This document shows positions 45,214-56,854 of a DNA stretch of 64,000 nucleotides, piece after piece. Positions within the stretch are counted from its first letter, which is position 1. Each line of letters opens with the position of its first letter. Source of the DNA: Strongyloides papillosus (Eukaryota > Nematoda > Chromadorea > Rhabditida > Strongyloididae); contig SRSI01000012.1 in NCBI GenBank assembly GCA_005656395.1, forward strand, positions 124,001 through 188,000. The letters are read 5' to 3'. The notes under the pieces are model-generated. The model was not told the origin of the DNA. It worked only from the letters and a program-made list of their open reading frames with translations, and did no database searches. The position numbers and the translations under genes were made by a program.

Positions 45214-45743
45214 ATGATGACTAACAGCTACTGTAACTCTAAGAATTTTTTAAAGCTACTTTTGACTTTTCTTATTTGTTCTAGTGTTGTAGCCGCTTAT
45301 TATCCAGAATGTATGCCATTAGTTTAATAACTGTTTACTTTTTTTTTACACTTTTAGATGGATTTCGTAGACAAATGAGAGCTTTAGATTCAATTGAAGG
45401 ATCTGATTTTGGTTTTAAAAAACGTGCATTAGATGGACTTGAAGGAGAAGGTTTTGGTTTGAAGAAACGTGCTTTAGATTCAATTGAAGGATCCGATTTT
45501 GGTTTTAAAAAGCGTGCATTAGATGGACTTGAGGGAGAAGGTTTTGGTTTGAAGAAACGCGCTTTGGATTCAATTGAAGGAGAAGGTTTTGGCTTGAAGA
45601 AACGTGCTTTGGATTCAATTGAAGGATCTGATTTTGGTTTCAAAAAACGTGCATTAGATGGACTTGAAGGAGAAGGTTTTGGATTAAAAAAGAGAATTTC
45701 AAAGCTTGGAAATAGATATTTAGCCTTTCTCAGATACCACTAA
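45214..45743 (+). CDS. nlp-14: Orcokinin-like neuropeptide precursor, NLP-14 type
   Basis: Two exons, 45214-45310 and 45358-45743, 47 bp intron, 160 residues. A signal peptide (core FLKLLLTFLICSSVVAA) is followed by seven consecutive 16-residue units, each a 12-residue peptide plus a KKR cleavage site and the next R-bounded unit. The peptides are ALDSIEGSDFGF (three copies), ALDGLEGEGFGL (three copies) and one hybrid ALDSIEGEGFGL (fifth). They match nematode NLP-14 peptides such as ALDGLDGSGFGFD and the arthropod orcokinins (NFDEIDRSGFGF). No amidation Gly is present, as in other orcokinins. After the last KKR there is a tail ISKLGNRYLAFLRYH. Peptides would be secreted from neurons; NLP-14 in C. 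elegans affects sleep-like quiescence. Confidence 0.93.
45382..45690 (+). repeat. Seven 48 bp tandem units in the orcokinin gene
   Basis: The second exon is an array of 48 bp units arranged mostly as alternating A-B pairs (96 bp super-repeat), with nearly identical DNA between like copies and only a few silent changes. The array order is A B A B A/B A B, in which the fifth unit starts as type A and ends as type B. Such near-identity points to recent unequal exchange or gene conversion. Confidence 0.8.
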
Positions 45744-48676
45744 ATAAAAAAATACAACATCTTAACAAAATTGAAAATGATCAAAAGAAAAGTATATATA
45801 GAAAGTTTTATGGACAATTAAATTTTCCTTTATTCATTACAATTCTGTTTCCTGATTATGAATATAAACTTTATTAAATCAAGATATACAAAAGTCATGT
45901 AAAAAAAACTAAAAAAAAGCTTGTTCTTTTGGAAAGTATATATATTTAATTCACTAGTAGTCATAGTTCGATCTCAATTTTTTATATTAATATTTTATTG
46001 GACTCATTTATTTATCAGAAGACAAGTTATTAAATCATCTTGGTCATCATATAATAATATTATTTTTTTTTATTAACAAAATGATTGTAGTGACAAATTT
46101 TTGAAAATATATATTTTTAATAAACTTTTGTATAATAATTCATTTAAAAAGTTCATTTTTGGTTCACTTAAAAATTAATTAAATTCATTTCGATTATTCA
46201 TCCGATAATAGAATTAATATCTATATTTTTTATCTAGATTACATCTTAAAGATGAAAAAATTTGCTTTTAAGTACTGATGAAATTGGAATTTTCTTCCTT
46301 GTAAATATATGCCATAGATTTTTCTAATCATCAAGGGAAATAATTCGATATTGTTAGGTTTGAAAGCATCTTTTGATCTATTTTAAACATTTCACATTTT
46401 ATTATCAACTTAAATGTTTATTCTGATTTTAATGTGCATAATTCTCAGTATAAAAAATTTAAGCAAATTTGTTCACTCCATCTTCAATGAAATCCAACTT
46501 GTATGCTTTATTTGACAACTTAAAACTTTTATTTTAAAGTATTATAAACAAAAAGTCAAGCATAACAAATCTTATATTTGTGCATGAGACTGATATTTCT
46601 ACAAAAAGTGAATTTATTATTTCATTCCTATAAATTAAGTTACTTTTTCGATGAAATATTTAAAAATTTCCTTTATATCTAACAAATATACTTTTTTGCA
46701 AGAGTAAACTTCTAAAAATTAATTCAAATTGAAGTTCAATTAAGCTTGCATCGTAGAGGCAGAATGACATAATAATAAATAACTAATCATTGATAATTGA
46801 TAAGTGAATTTGAATTTAAGAGGGAATTTTAATACCAAAGTTTACATTAAATTGTAGCTTGATAATTAATCGAAAAAAAATTCTATTTGGAAATTGCAAT
46901 AAATTATTGATCAGTAAGAAAACATCAAAATACAACATTAATGTTCAAATATAATGAGAAATATAAGTACATTTCAAGTTCGTATATTTTTTAATGAGTA
47001 TTTAAAAGGTTATGCATCACATTAAAATAAGACAATAGGAAAAATTAAATATATATTTCAAACTTGAAAAGGCAATTTATACCATTTTAAAAATAGATAT
47101 AGCAATTATAATAATTATTTTTTTATGAATTTATCTTCTATTTCAAGAAATTTCCATAAAATTCACAAACAGCGAGAATTATACTTGACATATTTTAACT
47201 CTTAAAAATTGTTAATAATGTGTATCAAAATTTTCTTTCAAATCGCCCTTATTTCTAATGACAAGAAAAATGGCTTTCCATATTTTAACAATTGCACATT
47301 TTGTATAAAAGTTTAATATATTCAAAAATGAGGAAGTTAAAATATCGAAAATTAATGTAAATTAAAAAATAATTCAAACTTCTAATTAGTTGAGGAATTA
47401 TGTATTTGGCAGTTAGTGACAATTTATTTCAGCATTTTTTTAGTCTTCAACTACTCTTATTATACTTTTAAATAGTTTATTCTTCAAAATTCTATAGTAT
47501 ATACACCAACGCAAAACATTTACAAAAAAAGTTAATGAGATCTTTAGAGAAATTGAAAACACATTGATTAAATAACCAGATAAACTTTTTTACTGTTTTT
47601 TAATCGCATTTTTTAGTATTTTAAAACTTCTTAATTCCAATAATTCATTATCCTAGTTTGATTAAATAAACATTTTAAATTTACTTGGAATAAAAAAAAT
47701 ATAACTGTGACGCATGCTCCTCTTCATTAAATATTAAAAAAAAATCCACTCATGAAAACAACTTCAATGTTCCATCAACTACACACGAAATGAAAGAAGT
47801 AATTTCCCACATTGTTAGCTTTTAAGATGCTAACATCTTGTTTGGCGTGAGATCACAATTAACATAACAATGAGAGTTATAGATAGTACAATTATGACAA
47901 ACACAGATACATCATTCCAATGACCTAGGGTGAAACAACACAGCATACTAAATACGAACACACTCATAGTATATATAATTGCAAGTGAGGGCTTTAATAA
48001 TTTATACTTGAATGAACGTACTTCGTTGTGTCGCTGCTAAATATTATCCTACTTTCTCCTGTTATTATGCCTCTGACCACTACAGCTCCGCACCACTAGT
48101 CGATAATCCGCTGCGTTGCGGTCAATTCATATTTAGTATTACTTTTCCAAATACTATTTGTCTGCATTTTAGTTTATTTTAAATCCACAGCACATAGGTT
48201 GTTTTTGTTGTCTTTTTTGTAATAATTATTGAAAAATAGTTTATTTATAGTAAAAAAGGAAGTAAGATAAGTTTATTGATATCTCGACGATAAATTGGGT
48301 TTACTTATGATTTTTACTTTTGATACTACAATATATTAAAATTACGTACTTATTTACTACCTATCTCGAATCTACTAATATAGTTGACATTCCAGCTTAA
48401 TGTGCCATTCTTACTGATTTACTTAATTTTAGATTTACATTAGTGGTTCTTTTTGGCCATTTTTTTAGAGCTCATCAAATCTCTCTTTCTTGATAAAAGC
48501 TCATACATTATTTAGCTGTTATCGACTCAAAGTATAATACATAATAACTGATAGCACTGACATTACATTTTTTCGTCAGTAGTTTTGTATTGTAAACAGT
48601 ATAAGTATAATTGACGTTGCTTACACTGTTGAAACCATTTTACACAGACAAACACCACATACAGATTTTTGAGGAT
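45744..48676. other. Intergenic before hrp-1
   Basis: About 2.9 kb. The left two kilobases are AT-rich and empty. From about 47700 the composition becomes richer in G+C, with a perfect 7 bp hairpin at 47813-47835 and a compact G+C-rich block at 48020-48123 (see findings). This right part is probably the promoter and 5' leader of hrp-1. No protein gene seen. Confidence 0.45.
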
Positions 48677-50405
48677 ATGACAATGTCTGCTGGGAATACT
48701 CAAGATAATATTCAAGATCCATCTGTAAGGAAACTACTAAGATTTTTAGCCAAGTTAGGTAGAAAGAGAGAGTGATGATTGTGTTGTATAAAAATTTAGG
48801 GGGTAATTGTGATTGTGAATTGAAATAGAATAGAGAAAGTTTAGAAGTATTTTATTTATTTGGAATGTAGATTAGAATTCTAGCAGAGGAAAAGTTGGAC
48901 TTGAAAGTAAATTACCAAGCTTATATCAACATCACTTTCATTATTACCTCTATTTTTCAGCTCTCTTTCAGGAATTCATCTATTTCTACTTAATTACATA
49001 TAATTTTTTTAAAGTTCTAGTTTTATAAATTTTGGTTATATTTTTAGGTTGCAGTTACAGCTGAAGCAGCTAGTAAACAAGAATGTAATATAAAAGAGGA
49101 AGTTACTAAACCACAAGAAGAACAGAAATCTGTTTCTGTACCAGATACTACTGAAAATGGAAAAACTGAAGCTAATGGAACCACTATTGATACATCGGGA
49201 GAAGAAAAGACTGATGAGAAAACAGCCGAGAATGCCAACGGCACAACCGGAGAACAGCCACCTGAACCAACTGAACCAGAACATTTCAGAAAGATTTTTA
49301 TTGGTGGACTGACTGCTAACACCACTGAAGACATGCTTAGGGAATTCTTTGGACAATGGGGAGGTTATATTCTGGATTGCGTTGTTATGCGCGATCCAAG
49401 TACTAAGCGTTCCCGAGGATTTGGTTTTGTAACCTATGTCTGCCAAGCAGATGTTGATAAGGCAATGATAAACAGACCTCACAATATTGATGGAAAAGTT
49501 GTTGATACAAAAAGAGCTGTTCCTAGAGATCAATCAAAAGGTGGCGATGCCAATCTCTCCTCCAAGAGACTTTATGTTTCCGGAATCAGGGAGTCTCATA
49601 CTGAAGAAATGTTAACCGAGCACTTTAAGAAATTTGGAAACGTTCTTAAAGTAAGATTTACATGACTATGACTTCATTTATTAACATTTTTTATTTTTAG
49701 ACCGAAATTATTAATGATAAGCAGACTGAGAAGCCTCGTGGATTTGCTTTTGTCACTTTTGATGATTACGATTGTGTAGACAAGTGTGTTCTTATTAAAA
49801 GCCATATGATTAATGATTTGCGTTGTGACGTCAAAAAGGCTGTTAGCCGTGAAGAAATGAATAGATCTGCAATGAACGAATCTGGCAATAATCGTGATCG
49901 TAGGTCCGGCGGAGGCATGAAGCGTCGTAGTACTAACCATGGTCCAAATGGAGTTCCAAACAAGCAAGGCCGCCGTAGCGAGTCAATGGGAAATAGAGGC
50001 AATCGTGGTGGTCGTGACAATGGAGGATTTAATAATAGAAATAATGGAAACCAAGGTGGAAATTTCAGAGGAAGTGATGGTTTCCAAGGTGGTTACGGCT
50101 ACCAACAAGGAGGACCATGGGGTGGACCAGGAAACTGGGGCGCTGGAGGTCATGGTGGATATGGTGCTGCTGGAGGTTTCCCACAAGGTGGCTACGGAAA
50201 TCAATGGGGAGGTAGTGAAGGTAATTGGAACATGAATGGTTACGGAGGCGGTGTCCAACCACAAGGTGGAAACTGGAACCCAGGAAACACCAATTGGAAC
50301 CAAGGACAATCTGCTCCAGGAAGTGGAAATGTCCGTAATAATCAATGGGGAAATAACGTACCTAACAACCCAGGATGGAGCAGCACCAATCGTGGTGGAT
50401 TTTAA
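48677..50405 (+). CDS. hrp-1: hnRNP A1-type RNA-binding protein
   Basis: Three exons (48677-48724, 49048-49650, 49701-50405) encode 451 residues. An acidic Thr/Glu/Asn-rich extension (1-95) precedes RRM1 (about 97-175; RNP2 KIFIGGL, RNP1 RGFGFVTY) and RRM2 (about 190-268; RNP2 RLYVSGI, RNP1 RGFAFVTF); the second intron cuts RRM2. The C-terminal third is a Gly/Asn/Trp/Tyr-rich low-complexity domain with GGY and GGNW units. This is the hnRNP A/B layout; the family packages nascent RNA, opposes SR proteins in splice-site choice, and binds telomeric DNA in some species. A second in-frame ATG is at 48683. The 323 bp first intron is long for this genome. AATAAA is at 50674-50679. Confidence 0.93.
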
Positions 50406-51387
50406 CATTTTATATAATTAATATTTACTCACTTTGTTGTTGTTGTATATGTATCTCATGATTATTTATGTTGCAATTTTTGCATCAATCTATTTTAAGA
50501 ACTTTGATTTTTTTTTTACATTTGTATATGTTTTTTTTGTAGAACTCATAACCATCTTAATAAATCTAATGAGAAGGATTTTTTTTAAACTCCGTTTCTT
50601 ATTTCTATCATCGAATGACAGTAAATTATCAAATTATCTTATTTATTTTTGATGTTTTGATATTTATGATTTTAATAAAGCAATGATAAACCAAAGACTT
50701 TAGAGTTAACATTGTTCTTGGATTCTCTTTTGTAATAACAAATTAAAATTCGAATGTAAATATTTTCTTTAATAGTAATGAAATCGGAATTATTCTAGGG
50801 TGATGTTTTGCTGCACTTACTAACATAAATGCTAATAATTATTAACAAACAAAATAATTAGATTGGCATTTATAGAAATTTACTTCATTCTTCTAAAGTT
50901 AGCTGATTTTTGATTTCTTTTTCATCAGTGCATGTGAAGATAAATGTGTCCTTTGTACTAAATTATGATTTAAAGTTTATTTCTAAAAATTGAATAATAA
51001 AACATGATATATTATAATTAAGTTCGTAAATTGTACTTTATCAAAGGTCTCTGATTAGTAATTAATATCTAAGAGCAATAATAAATTTGACCAAAAAACA
51101 CACTCATTTACATAAGACTTTTATTTGAACAAAAAGTTTAAAGATCTAATTTAACTATTATTTATAAGTTTTTAAAAAAGACTTGATAAATTTTTAAAAA
51201 TATATTTCAATAGATAATATTTGCTTACGTAGGGATAAAATACTTTTAATTTTATGGATTACAGAAAAAGTTACATATAATACAGAAATAAGTAAATATT
51301 TGGATAGAAAAAAGTTGAGAAACAATGTAATACTTCTTTGGTAGATGAAATATACTAATAGATATTAACAAACATAATTAAAAAATA
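50406..51387. other. Convergent 3' region
   Basis: About 1 kb containing the hrp-1 3' UTR (AATAAA 50674-50679) and the 3' side of the orphan membrane gene. The open frame at 50434-50652 is in the T-rich 3' UTR and was not accepted. No other feature. Confidence 0.45.
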
Positions 51388-52431
51388 TTAGACATTTAAG
51401 AATGGATTCCTCCTACTTCTATTGTTGCAAAGGGAATTATTTTTACTCAATAGAATTATAGACGCTTCTCTATTGACTTTTTTTAACTTTTCTAATTGCT
51501 CACTTTTTTTTGAGTATGATATTGTTGATGAAATAAAGACAACGATACTTAATAACTGGAAAAAAAGTAATATTAAAAAGGCAATGAAATAATACCCTTT
51601 GAAATTAAATTTGGCTGAATTTGGTGTTGAGGAACATTCAACGTCTTCTGTATTATCATAGTCATCTTCGAGGCTATTGTCATTCTTTTTTTCAAGTAAT
51701 GACTCCTTTGTTTTACAATCTACAGGAGTTCCAATGTTTTGAATATCAATCATATTATCAGTAAATTTTACTTTTCCTTCAACAGATACAGGCATTTCCT
51801 TGTAGCACCTTCCGAATATTTCTCTTTTGTCACTCACTTTATTCCCTTCAACGATTCTACATGTTTTGAAATATCCTTTGCCTTCAAAAACATACCCATC
51901 GACGTCAAATCTTCTTAAAACATTTCTGATAACATTCCTGTGTTCTTTAGGATCACCAGATAAAAAATTTAGTAACTTATCATTGATGTTGTTGCATATT
52001 TTGTTAAACAACTCCTCTCCACCAACTCCAACAGCTTTTTTAATGATATCCGGTCTTCTCAGAAGGAACATGTTTTCATATAAATATGATATTTGATATT
52101 TTCTAATATTTCTGACGCATGATGGAATACCAAACCATTGTGGTGGATTAATATAATATGATTCTTGTGTGGACAACACTATTACATAATCTTTCGACGT
52201 AAGAATTCTCTCGTTGGACACAATACACCTATCATTAAAACGATCGTAAGTGATAATTTTAGCATCCTCTTCATAGAAATTTTTGTCCTTTAAGCAATTC
52301 ATCCCATTAATTTCTTTATATTCTAAGCTAGAAGATTCACAGTCCAAAAGATTTAAAATTTCTGTGGAATGAACAGCATATATCAAAGAAATTTGAAAAA
52401 CAACGGAAGTCAAACATAAATACTTCATCAT
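51388..52431 (-). CDS. Orphan type I membrane glycoprotein-like protein
   Basis: Intronless, 347 residues, starting with two ATGs (52431 and 52428). Residues 1-23 (core CLTSVVFQISLIYAVHS) are a signal peptide; an extracellular domain of about 245 residues contains ten or so cysteines, spaced as in a disulfide-bonded fold; an acidic stretch (NDNSLEDDYDNTEDVE) leads to a single membrane span (YYFIAFLILLFFQLLSIVVF) and a short basic cytoplasmic tail. I do not recognise the family; the topology suggests a cell-surface receptor or adhesion protein. It is convergent with hrp-1 and lies downstream of rpl-39 on the same strand, about 720 bp away. Confidence 0.7.
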   Translation of the reverse strand: MMKYLCLTSVVFQISLIYAVHSTEILNLLDCESSSLEYKEINGMNCLKDKNFYEEDAKIITYDRFNDRCIVSNERILTSKDYVIVLSTQESYYINPPQWFGIPSCVRNIRKYQISYLYENMFLLRRPDIIKKAVGVGGEELFNKICNNINDKLLNFLSGDPKEHRNVIRNVLRRFDVDGYVFEGKGYFKTCRIVEGNKVSDKREIFGRCYKEMPVSVEGKVKFTDNMIDIQNIGTPVDCKTKESLLEKKNDNSLEDDYDNTEDVECSSTPNSAKFNFKGYYFIAFLILLFFQLLSIVVFISSTISYSKKSEQLEKLKKVNREASIILLSKNNSLCNNRSRRNPFLNV

Positions 52432-53152
52432 TTTTAGACAAAATTTATAAGAATAGACAAGTAATTATCTTATAGTTAAGATAGTTTGGCGGTAAATTGT
52501 ATAAAATCTTTATTAAAATGATTTACTTTTATTAAAAAAATCCTACCAAAGTACATCTTTTTTGTTTTTTTCCCTCTCAAATTTTCCTCTACTTAAATAC
52601 ATTGCTTAAAGAAAAAATTTACGGAGAAAGAAGATTCTTCTTGTCTTTTCTAAACTACACCAAGGAAAAGAGTACTATTTGACGTGAAATAATATTCATA
52701 GAAAAATTTTAATTTTTTCTTTAGTATACATTGGACTTAGTTATCTAAATATCACAGAACATTTCTTGAGAAAAAAAGCAATACGACTTTGTGTGTGCAG
52801 TGTATGTATTTTGCAACTCTTTTGCAGAATTAAAGGTAATATTTTTGTGTGAAATTTTTGCCTGTAATTTAAAAAAAGTATTAAACAATCGGTCGTAAAT
52901 GCAAATAAATAACAAAAAAAGATTTAATCTTAAGTAATAACAACATTATTTATTAGCTTACAGACAATAAGCAGTAAAAAAATGAGTAACAAAACAAAAA
53001 AATGTCTGTTTAAACAAAATGTAATCCAATCCCTTTAGAACATGAAATGTTGAAAAAGTTTGAAGAAGTAAATAGATTTTTTTTAAGATTTTCCATAGAT
53101 TCATTTTCCACCTCATTTAAAACAGTCCATTTTATGTAAAGATTCAGGACGC
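52432..53152. other. Intergenic
   Basis: About 720 bp between two minus-strand genes. It holds the promoter side of the orphan membrane gene and the rpl-39 3' UTR. No open frame or RNA gene is supported. Confidence 0.4.
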
Positions 53153-53308
53153 TTACAACTTCAACTTTGTTCTTCTCCAGTGGCGACGTTTGGCGTTGTA
53201 TCTGATTTTGTTATCAGTCTTCATACGGAACCATTGTGGAAGTGGGCGATTTTGCTTTTGAGCCTTAGCGAGTTTACGCTTAACGATAAATGTCTTGTGG
53301 GAAGACAT
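53153..53308 (-). CDS. rpl-39: Ribosomal protein L39 (eL39)
   Basis: A single 51-residue frame from 53308 to the stop at 53153-53155. The sequence [20 protein letters not shown], followed by [18 protein letters not shown] and a basic tail ending RRTKLKL, matches eL39 over its whole length; the family is 51 residues. eL39 lines the exit tunnel of the large subunit. The codons are far richer in G+C than the flanks, fitting a highly expressed gene. On the minus strand TTTTTTAG lies 7 bp before the start codon, so the mRNA is either trans-spliced there or cis-spliced to a leader exon. It is too short for length-based gene finding. Confidence 0.95.
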   Translation of the reverse strand: MSSHKTFIVKRKLAKAQKQNRPLPQWFRMKTDNKIRYNAKRRHWRRTKLKL

Positions 53309-55063
53309 AATAAACCTAAAAAACAATATTTTTGAGTTTTAACAGTTTTAAAAAAATCAATTAAGCGCATAAAAGTAATAAAATAAGAAAAATATACAAA
53401 TAAGAGTAAAAAGAACCTAGATATCAGAAAAAAATCTTGTTCATTTTAATAACAACAAAATTGGGATAATTTGTATAGTGAACAATCGTGATAAGAGAGA
53501 CATTTGGAAAGTGTACTCGCTTTTTTTTTCAACGTGTACGTGTGCTTAAAACTATTGTAGCTGCTGCTTTAAGGAGTATATTATCTGAATCCTTTGTGAC
53601 AAAATGCATTCCGAATAAGTTAAATTTCAAAGGATTGATAATCAATAAAAAAATATCACTTTAATATTATTAATGTTATTATTGTACATTTATTTCCACT
53701 TGTAAAATAAACTATTTAAAAGAGTTAATGTAAATTTTATTATTATTATGTATTTGTTTTCACTAATAAAATAAAATTTTTAAAAATATTAATTGTTAAT
53801 GTACCTTTAATCTATCAATATTTTTTAAATGTAAACATTGAATTTGGTATACAAAAGACAACTCGTAATATACCACAATAGAATTTTCTTTATTTATATC
53901 TTAATAATTTAAACATTTTAAGTTTAATCAATCTTATTAAAAAATGATGTATACATTAAATAAATACATAATCTTGCTACGAACGATTGTAAAGTTTTAA
54001 TCTAAATAAATTCCCAATTTTTTATATCAAGTTTCACTAAATTTTCTTATTGCTAAGTTTTTTAACTCTTTTTTTAAATTAATTCTAAATCCGTATAAAT
54101 TTCCATATGTTTATAAATCTGTTAATTATATCATACATCACCAAATACTTTAAATATATAAAATTTGATAAACTTTGTATTTTTCGTTGACAAAGAGTTC
54201 AAATAGTTGAAATTCAGATAATCAACGCTTTATTGTATTTGCTTTTTATATTTTCAAAACGATACAGGTGTTTGTTTATAATTTTATTTCCAAAACAACA
54301 ATACATTTATTGTAATAAAATAGAGGAGTTACAGAAAAAATTGAATATCAGCAATTTTGCATCCAAACGTGGTCATTAAAAAAAGCATTATCATTTTAAT
54401 TTTATATTCTTATTTAAAGTGCTAATAGAAAAGAAATGTTTATTATTTAAAATTTTTTTCACTTTTTCGTTAAAAAAATTGATTGGTACTTTTTTGTTCC
54501 TAAGGGCCATTAATAAAATGAATTTTAAAGGTATCTGTAAAAGATACACCGTGTCATTTCTTTCCTTTTTATTATTTTAGAATCTATCTTTAGGAAATAG
54601 ATCATACAATGTTAGAAACGAAACAGTATCCTCTTTTTTGTGTTGGAAACTTCCAAATATTTATTAACTGTAATAAATTTTGATAATTTATTAGAATGTC
54701 TGATATATTTTATAAATTATTCATGTATTAGAGTTTCTTTAAAATTTATTTTTTTATAGTTTTGACTAAGAAAGTATAATATTGTCATTTTTTTAGTTAT
54801 CTTATTTCTAGTAATTTAACTTCAGCAAAGTAAAATATGAATTTTACTAATGGCCTACAAGAACGAAATAGTAGCAAAATTATTTTATTCTTATTTAATT
54901 TATATCTTTATGAAATTTAGAATTCTATTTATATTATATTTTTTATTAAAATTACTAAAACACTATTTATTCTTCATGAAAAAATTCATGTACTAAGTAT
55001 TAATGTTTTAAATTAAACAAAACTTATTTTAAACATTTAGAATTATATAAATATATGTGAGGT
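53309..55063. other. Intergenic, AT-rich
   Basis: About 1.75 kb. The left 300 bp, upstream of rpl-39, is a little richer in G+C (for example 53500-53590) and is probably its promoter and a leader exon. The rest is AT-rich and empty. Confidence 0.4.
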
Positions 55064-56854
55064 ATGAAAAACAATGAAGAGGAAGAGCTTCTACTAAGTG
55101 ATTATGATAGGGCGGTATCTGTGTATGAAGAAGAGAAATCATATAAAAATAGTAAAAGATTATTAAAAATCAAAGCATTTTTACATCAATATAGACATTA
55201 TTTAACAATACTTATGCTCATAATTACTCTTATCATTACACTATACTTGTTCTTTTTTCAAAGTATCAATGGAAAAAATGAAGAAATTAACACTAATCAT
55301 GAACAGGTACATATTTCATTAGCTAAAGATCCTCGAACTATGGTAATATCATGGACAACATTTTTTGATATGTCAAAAATGAATAATAACCCAACAGTTA
55401 AATATGGATTAAACAGTAGTAATCTTGCTTTAACTGAAACAGGTTCTACGAAGATATTTAAACATATCACCGGAAATATTACTCGTTATTTTCACAGAGT
55501 TTATTTAACTGATTTATTGTTTGATACTACCTATTATTATAAAGTAGGTGACGACCAAACATGGAGCAAAATTTTCTATTTCCATACATTCCCAGAAGGC
55601 ACTAATTACGATGTCAAATTTTGTATATTTGGAGACATGGATACTGGTAAAAATTCTACAATTATTGCCCTTTCGAAAGCAGTTAAGACTAGAGAATGCG
55701 AAATCATATTGCATATCGGGGATATTGCTTATCAGTTACAAAAAAATGATGGTTTAGTTGGGGATGATTTTATGAGGCAAATTGAAAGTATTGCTGCATA
55801 TGCACCATATATGGTTATTGATGGTAATCATGAATTTGATTGTTATGGTTTCTCTCATTATGAGGAAAGATTTGTTATGCCACTGGAAGACAATGAAGTA
55901 CCTGGTATGGATCATTTTTACTCATTTAATGTAGGTCCTGTTAGTCTTGTTGCACTTTCATCTGAGGTTTATGGATTTTATGCCGTTTACGGTCCTGATC
56001 CCATAAAAAGGCAAGCGAAATGGCTAGATAATGAATTACAAAAAATTGAGCATGATAAAGAAAATCATCCATGGACAATTTCTTACCTTCATCGACCGTT
56101 GTATTGTTATATGAAGTATCATGAAGATGAATGTAATGAATATGAAAACACAATGATACTAAGAGGTTATAAAGATATACCGGGTTTAGAAGAATATTTT
56201 CATACATACAACGTAGATTTAGTATTATATGGACATGAACATATTTATCAAAGAAATTATCCTGTATATAATAGAACTGTTTATCAATATAAGAATGATA
56301 TTTATTATAATCCTCCAGCAACAACATACGTCTTATCAGGAGCTGGGGGTTGTGTAAGTTGCACAGTGGAAAAAGAAATTAATAAAAGTGATGGATTTCC
56401 TTTTGGTGCTCAAGCGTAAGTTATATTATTATATTAAACATGAAATAATTTTTATAGCTCTTTGGAGATTGGATATACATTAGTTCACGTTTTGAATTAT
56501 ACTCATATTAATGTTACACAGATTGGAACAGTTAATAATACCAGAATTGACTCATTTATGATTGTAAAAGATATCGGTTTTACAATGGATAAACGAACAA
56601 ATGATACTCCTATTGGTATTTATCGACCATTTGAATTAAGCGAACCAAATTATCCATATTTAAAACCAACTAATTATCTACTTTGGTGTCTTGATAATTC
56701 TAATATGACTTTGTATGATAATACTTCATACACAAATCATAGATTTTTTAATGATAGTTTATCTTCAGTTGGTAGTAATATTTCAAGCTCAATTTCACTT
56801 ATGATATTATTTATTTTGGGTGTTATTAATATCTGTATATTAACAAATACATAA
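55064..56854 (+). CDS. Purple acid phosphatase, membrane-anchored
   Basis: Two exons, 55064-56415 and 56458-56854, 42 bp intron, 582 residues. A cytoplasmic N-terminus of about 45 residues precedes one membrane span (about 45-70), so the enzyme is type II. Then comes an Ig/fibronectin-like domain (75-180) and the metallophosphatase domain with the five PAP metal motifs: GDMDTG (Asp191), GDIAY (Asp220), GNHE (Asn255, His256), LHRPLY (His343) and GHEH (His391, His393). The tyrosine ligand of motif II is present (GDIAY). The C-terminus ends in a second hydrophobic stretch (SSISLMILFILGVINICIL) with no basic anchor after it. Animal PAPs (ACP7 type) are usually secreted or lysosomal; substrate unknown. 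Confidence 0.9.

Noticed and set aside
45335..45643. Antisense frame across the neuropeptide array with a regular repeat
   Set aside because: Its repeats are simply the reverse complement of the orcokinin-like units.
49036..50408. Several antisense and out-of-frame long frames across hrp-1
   Set aside because: Shadows of the less AT-rich coding exons; the sense frame has two intact RRMs.
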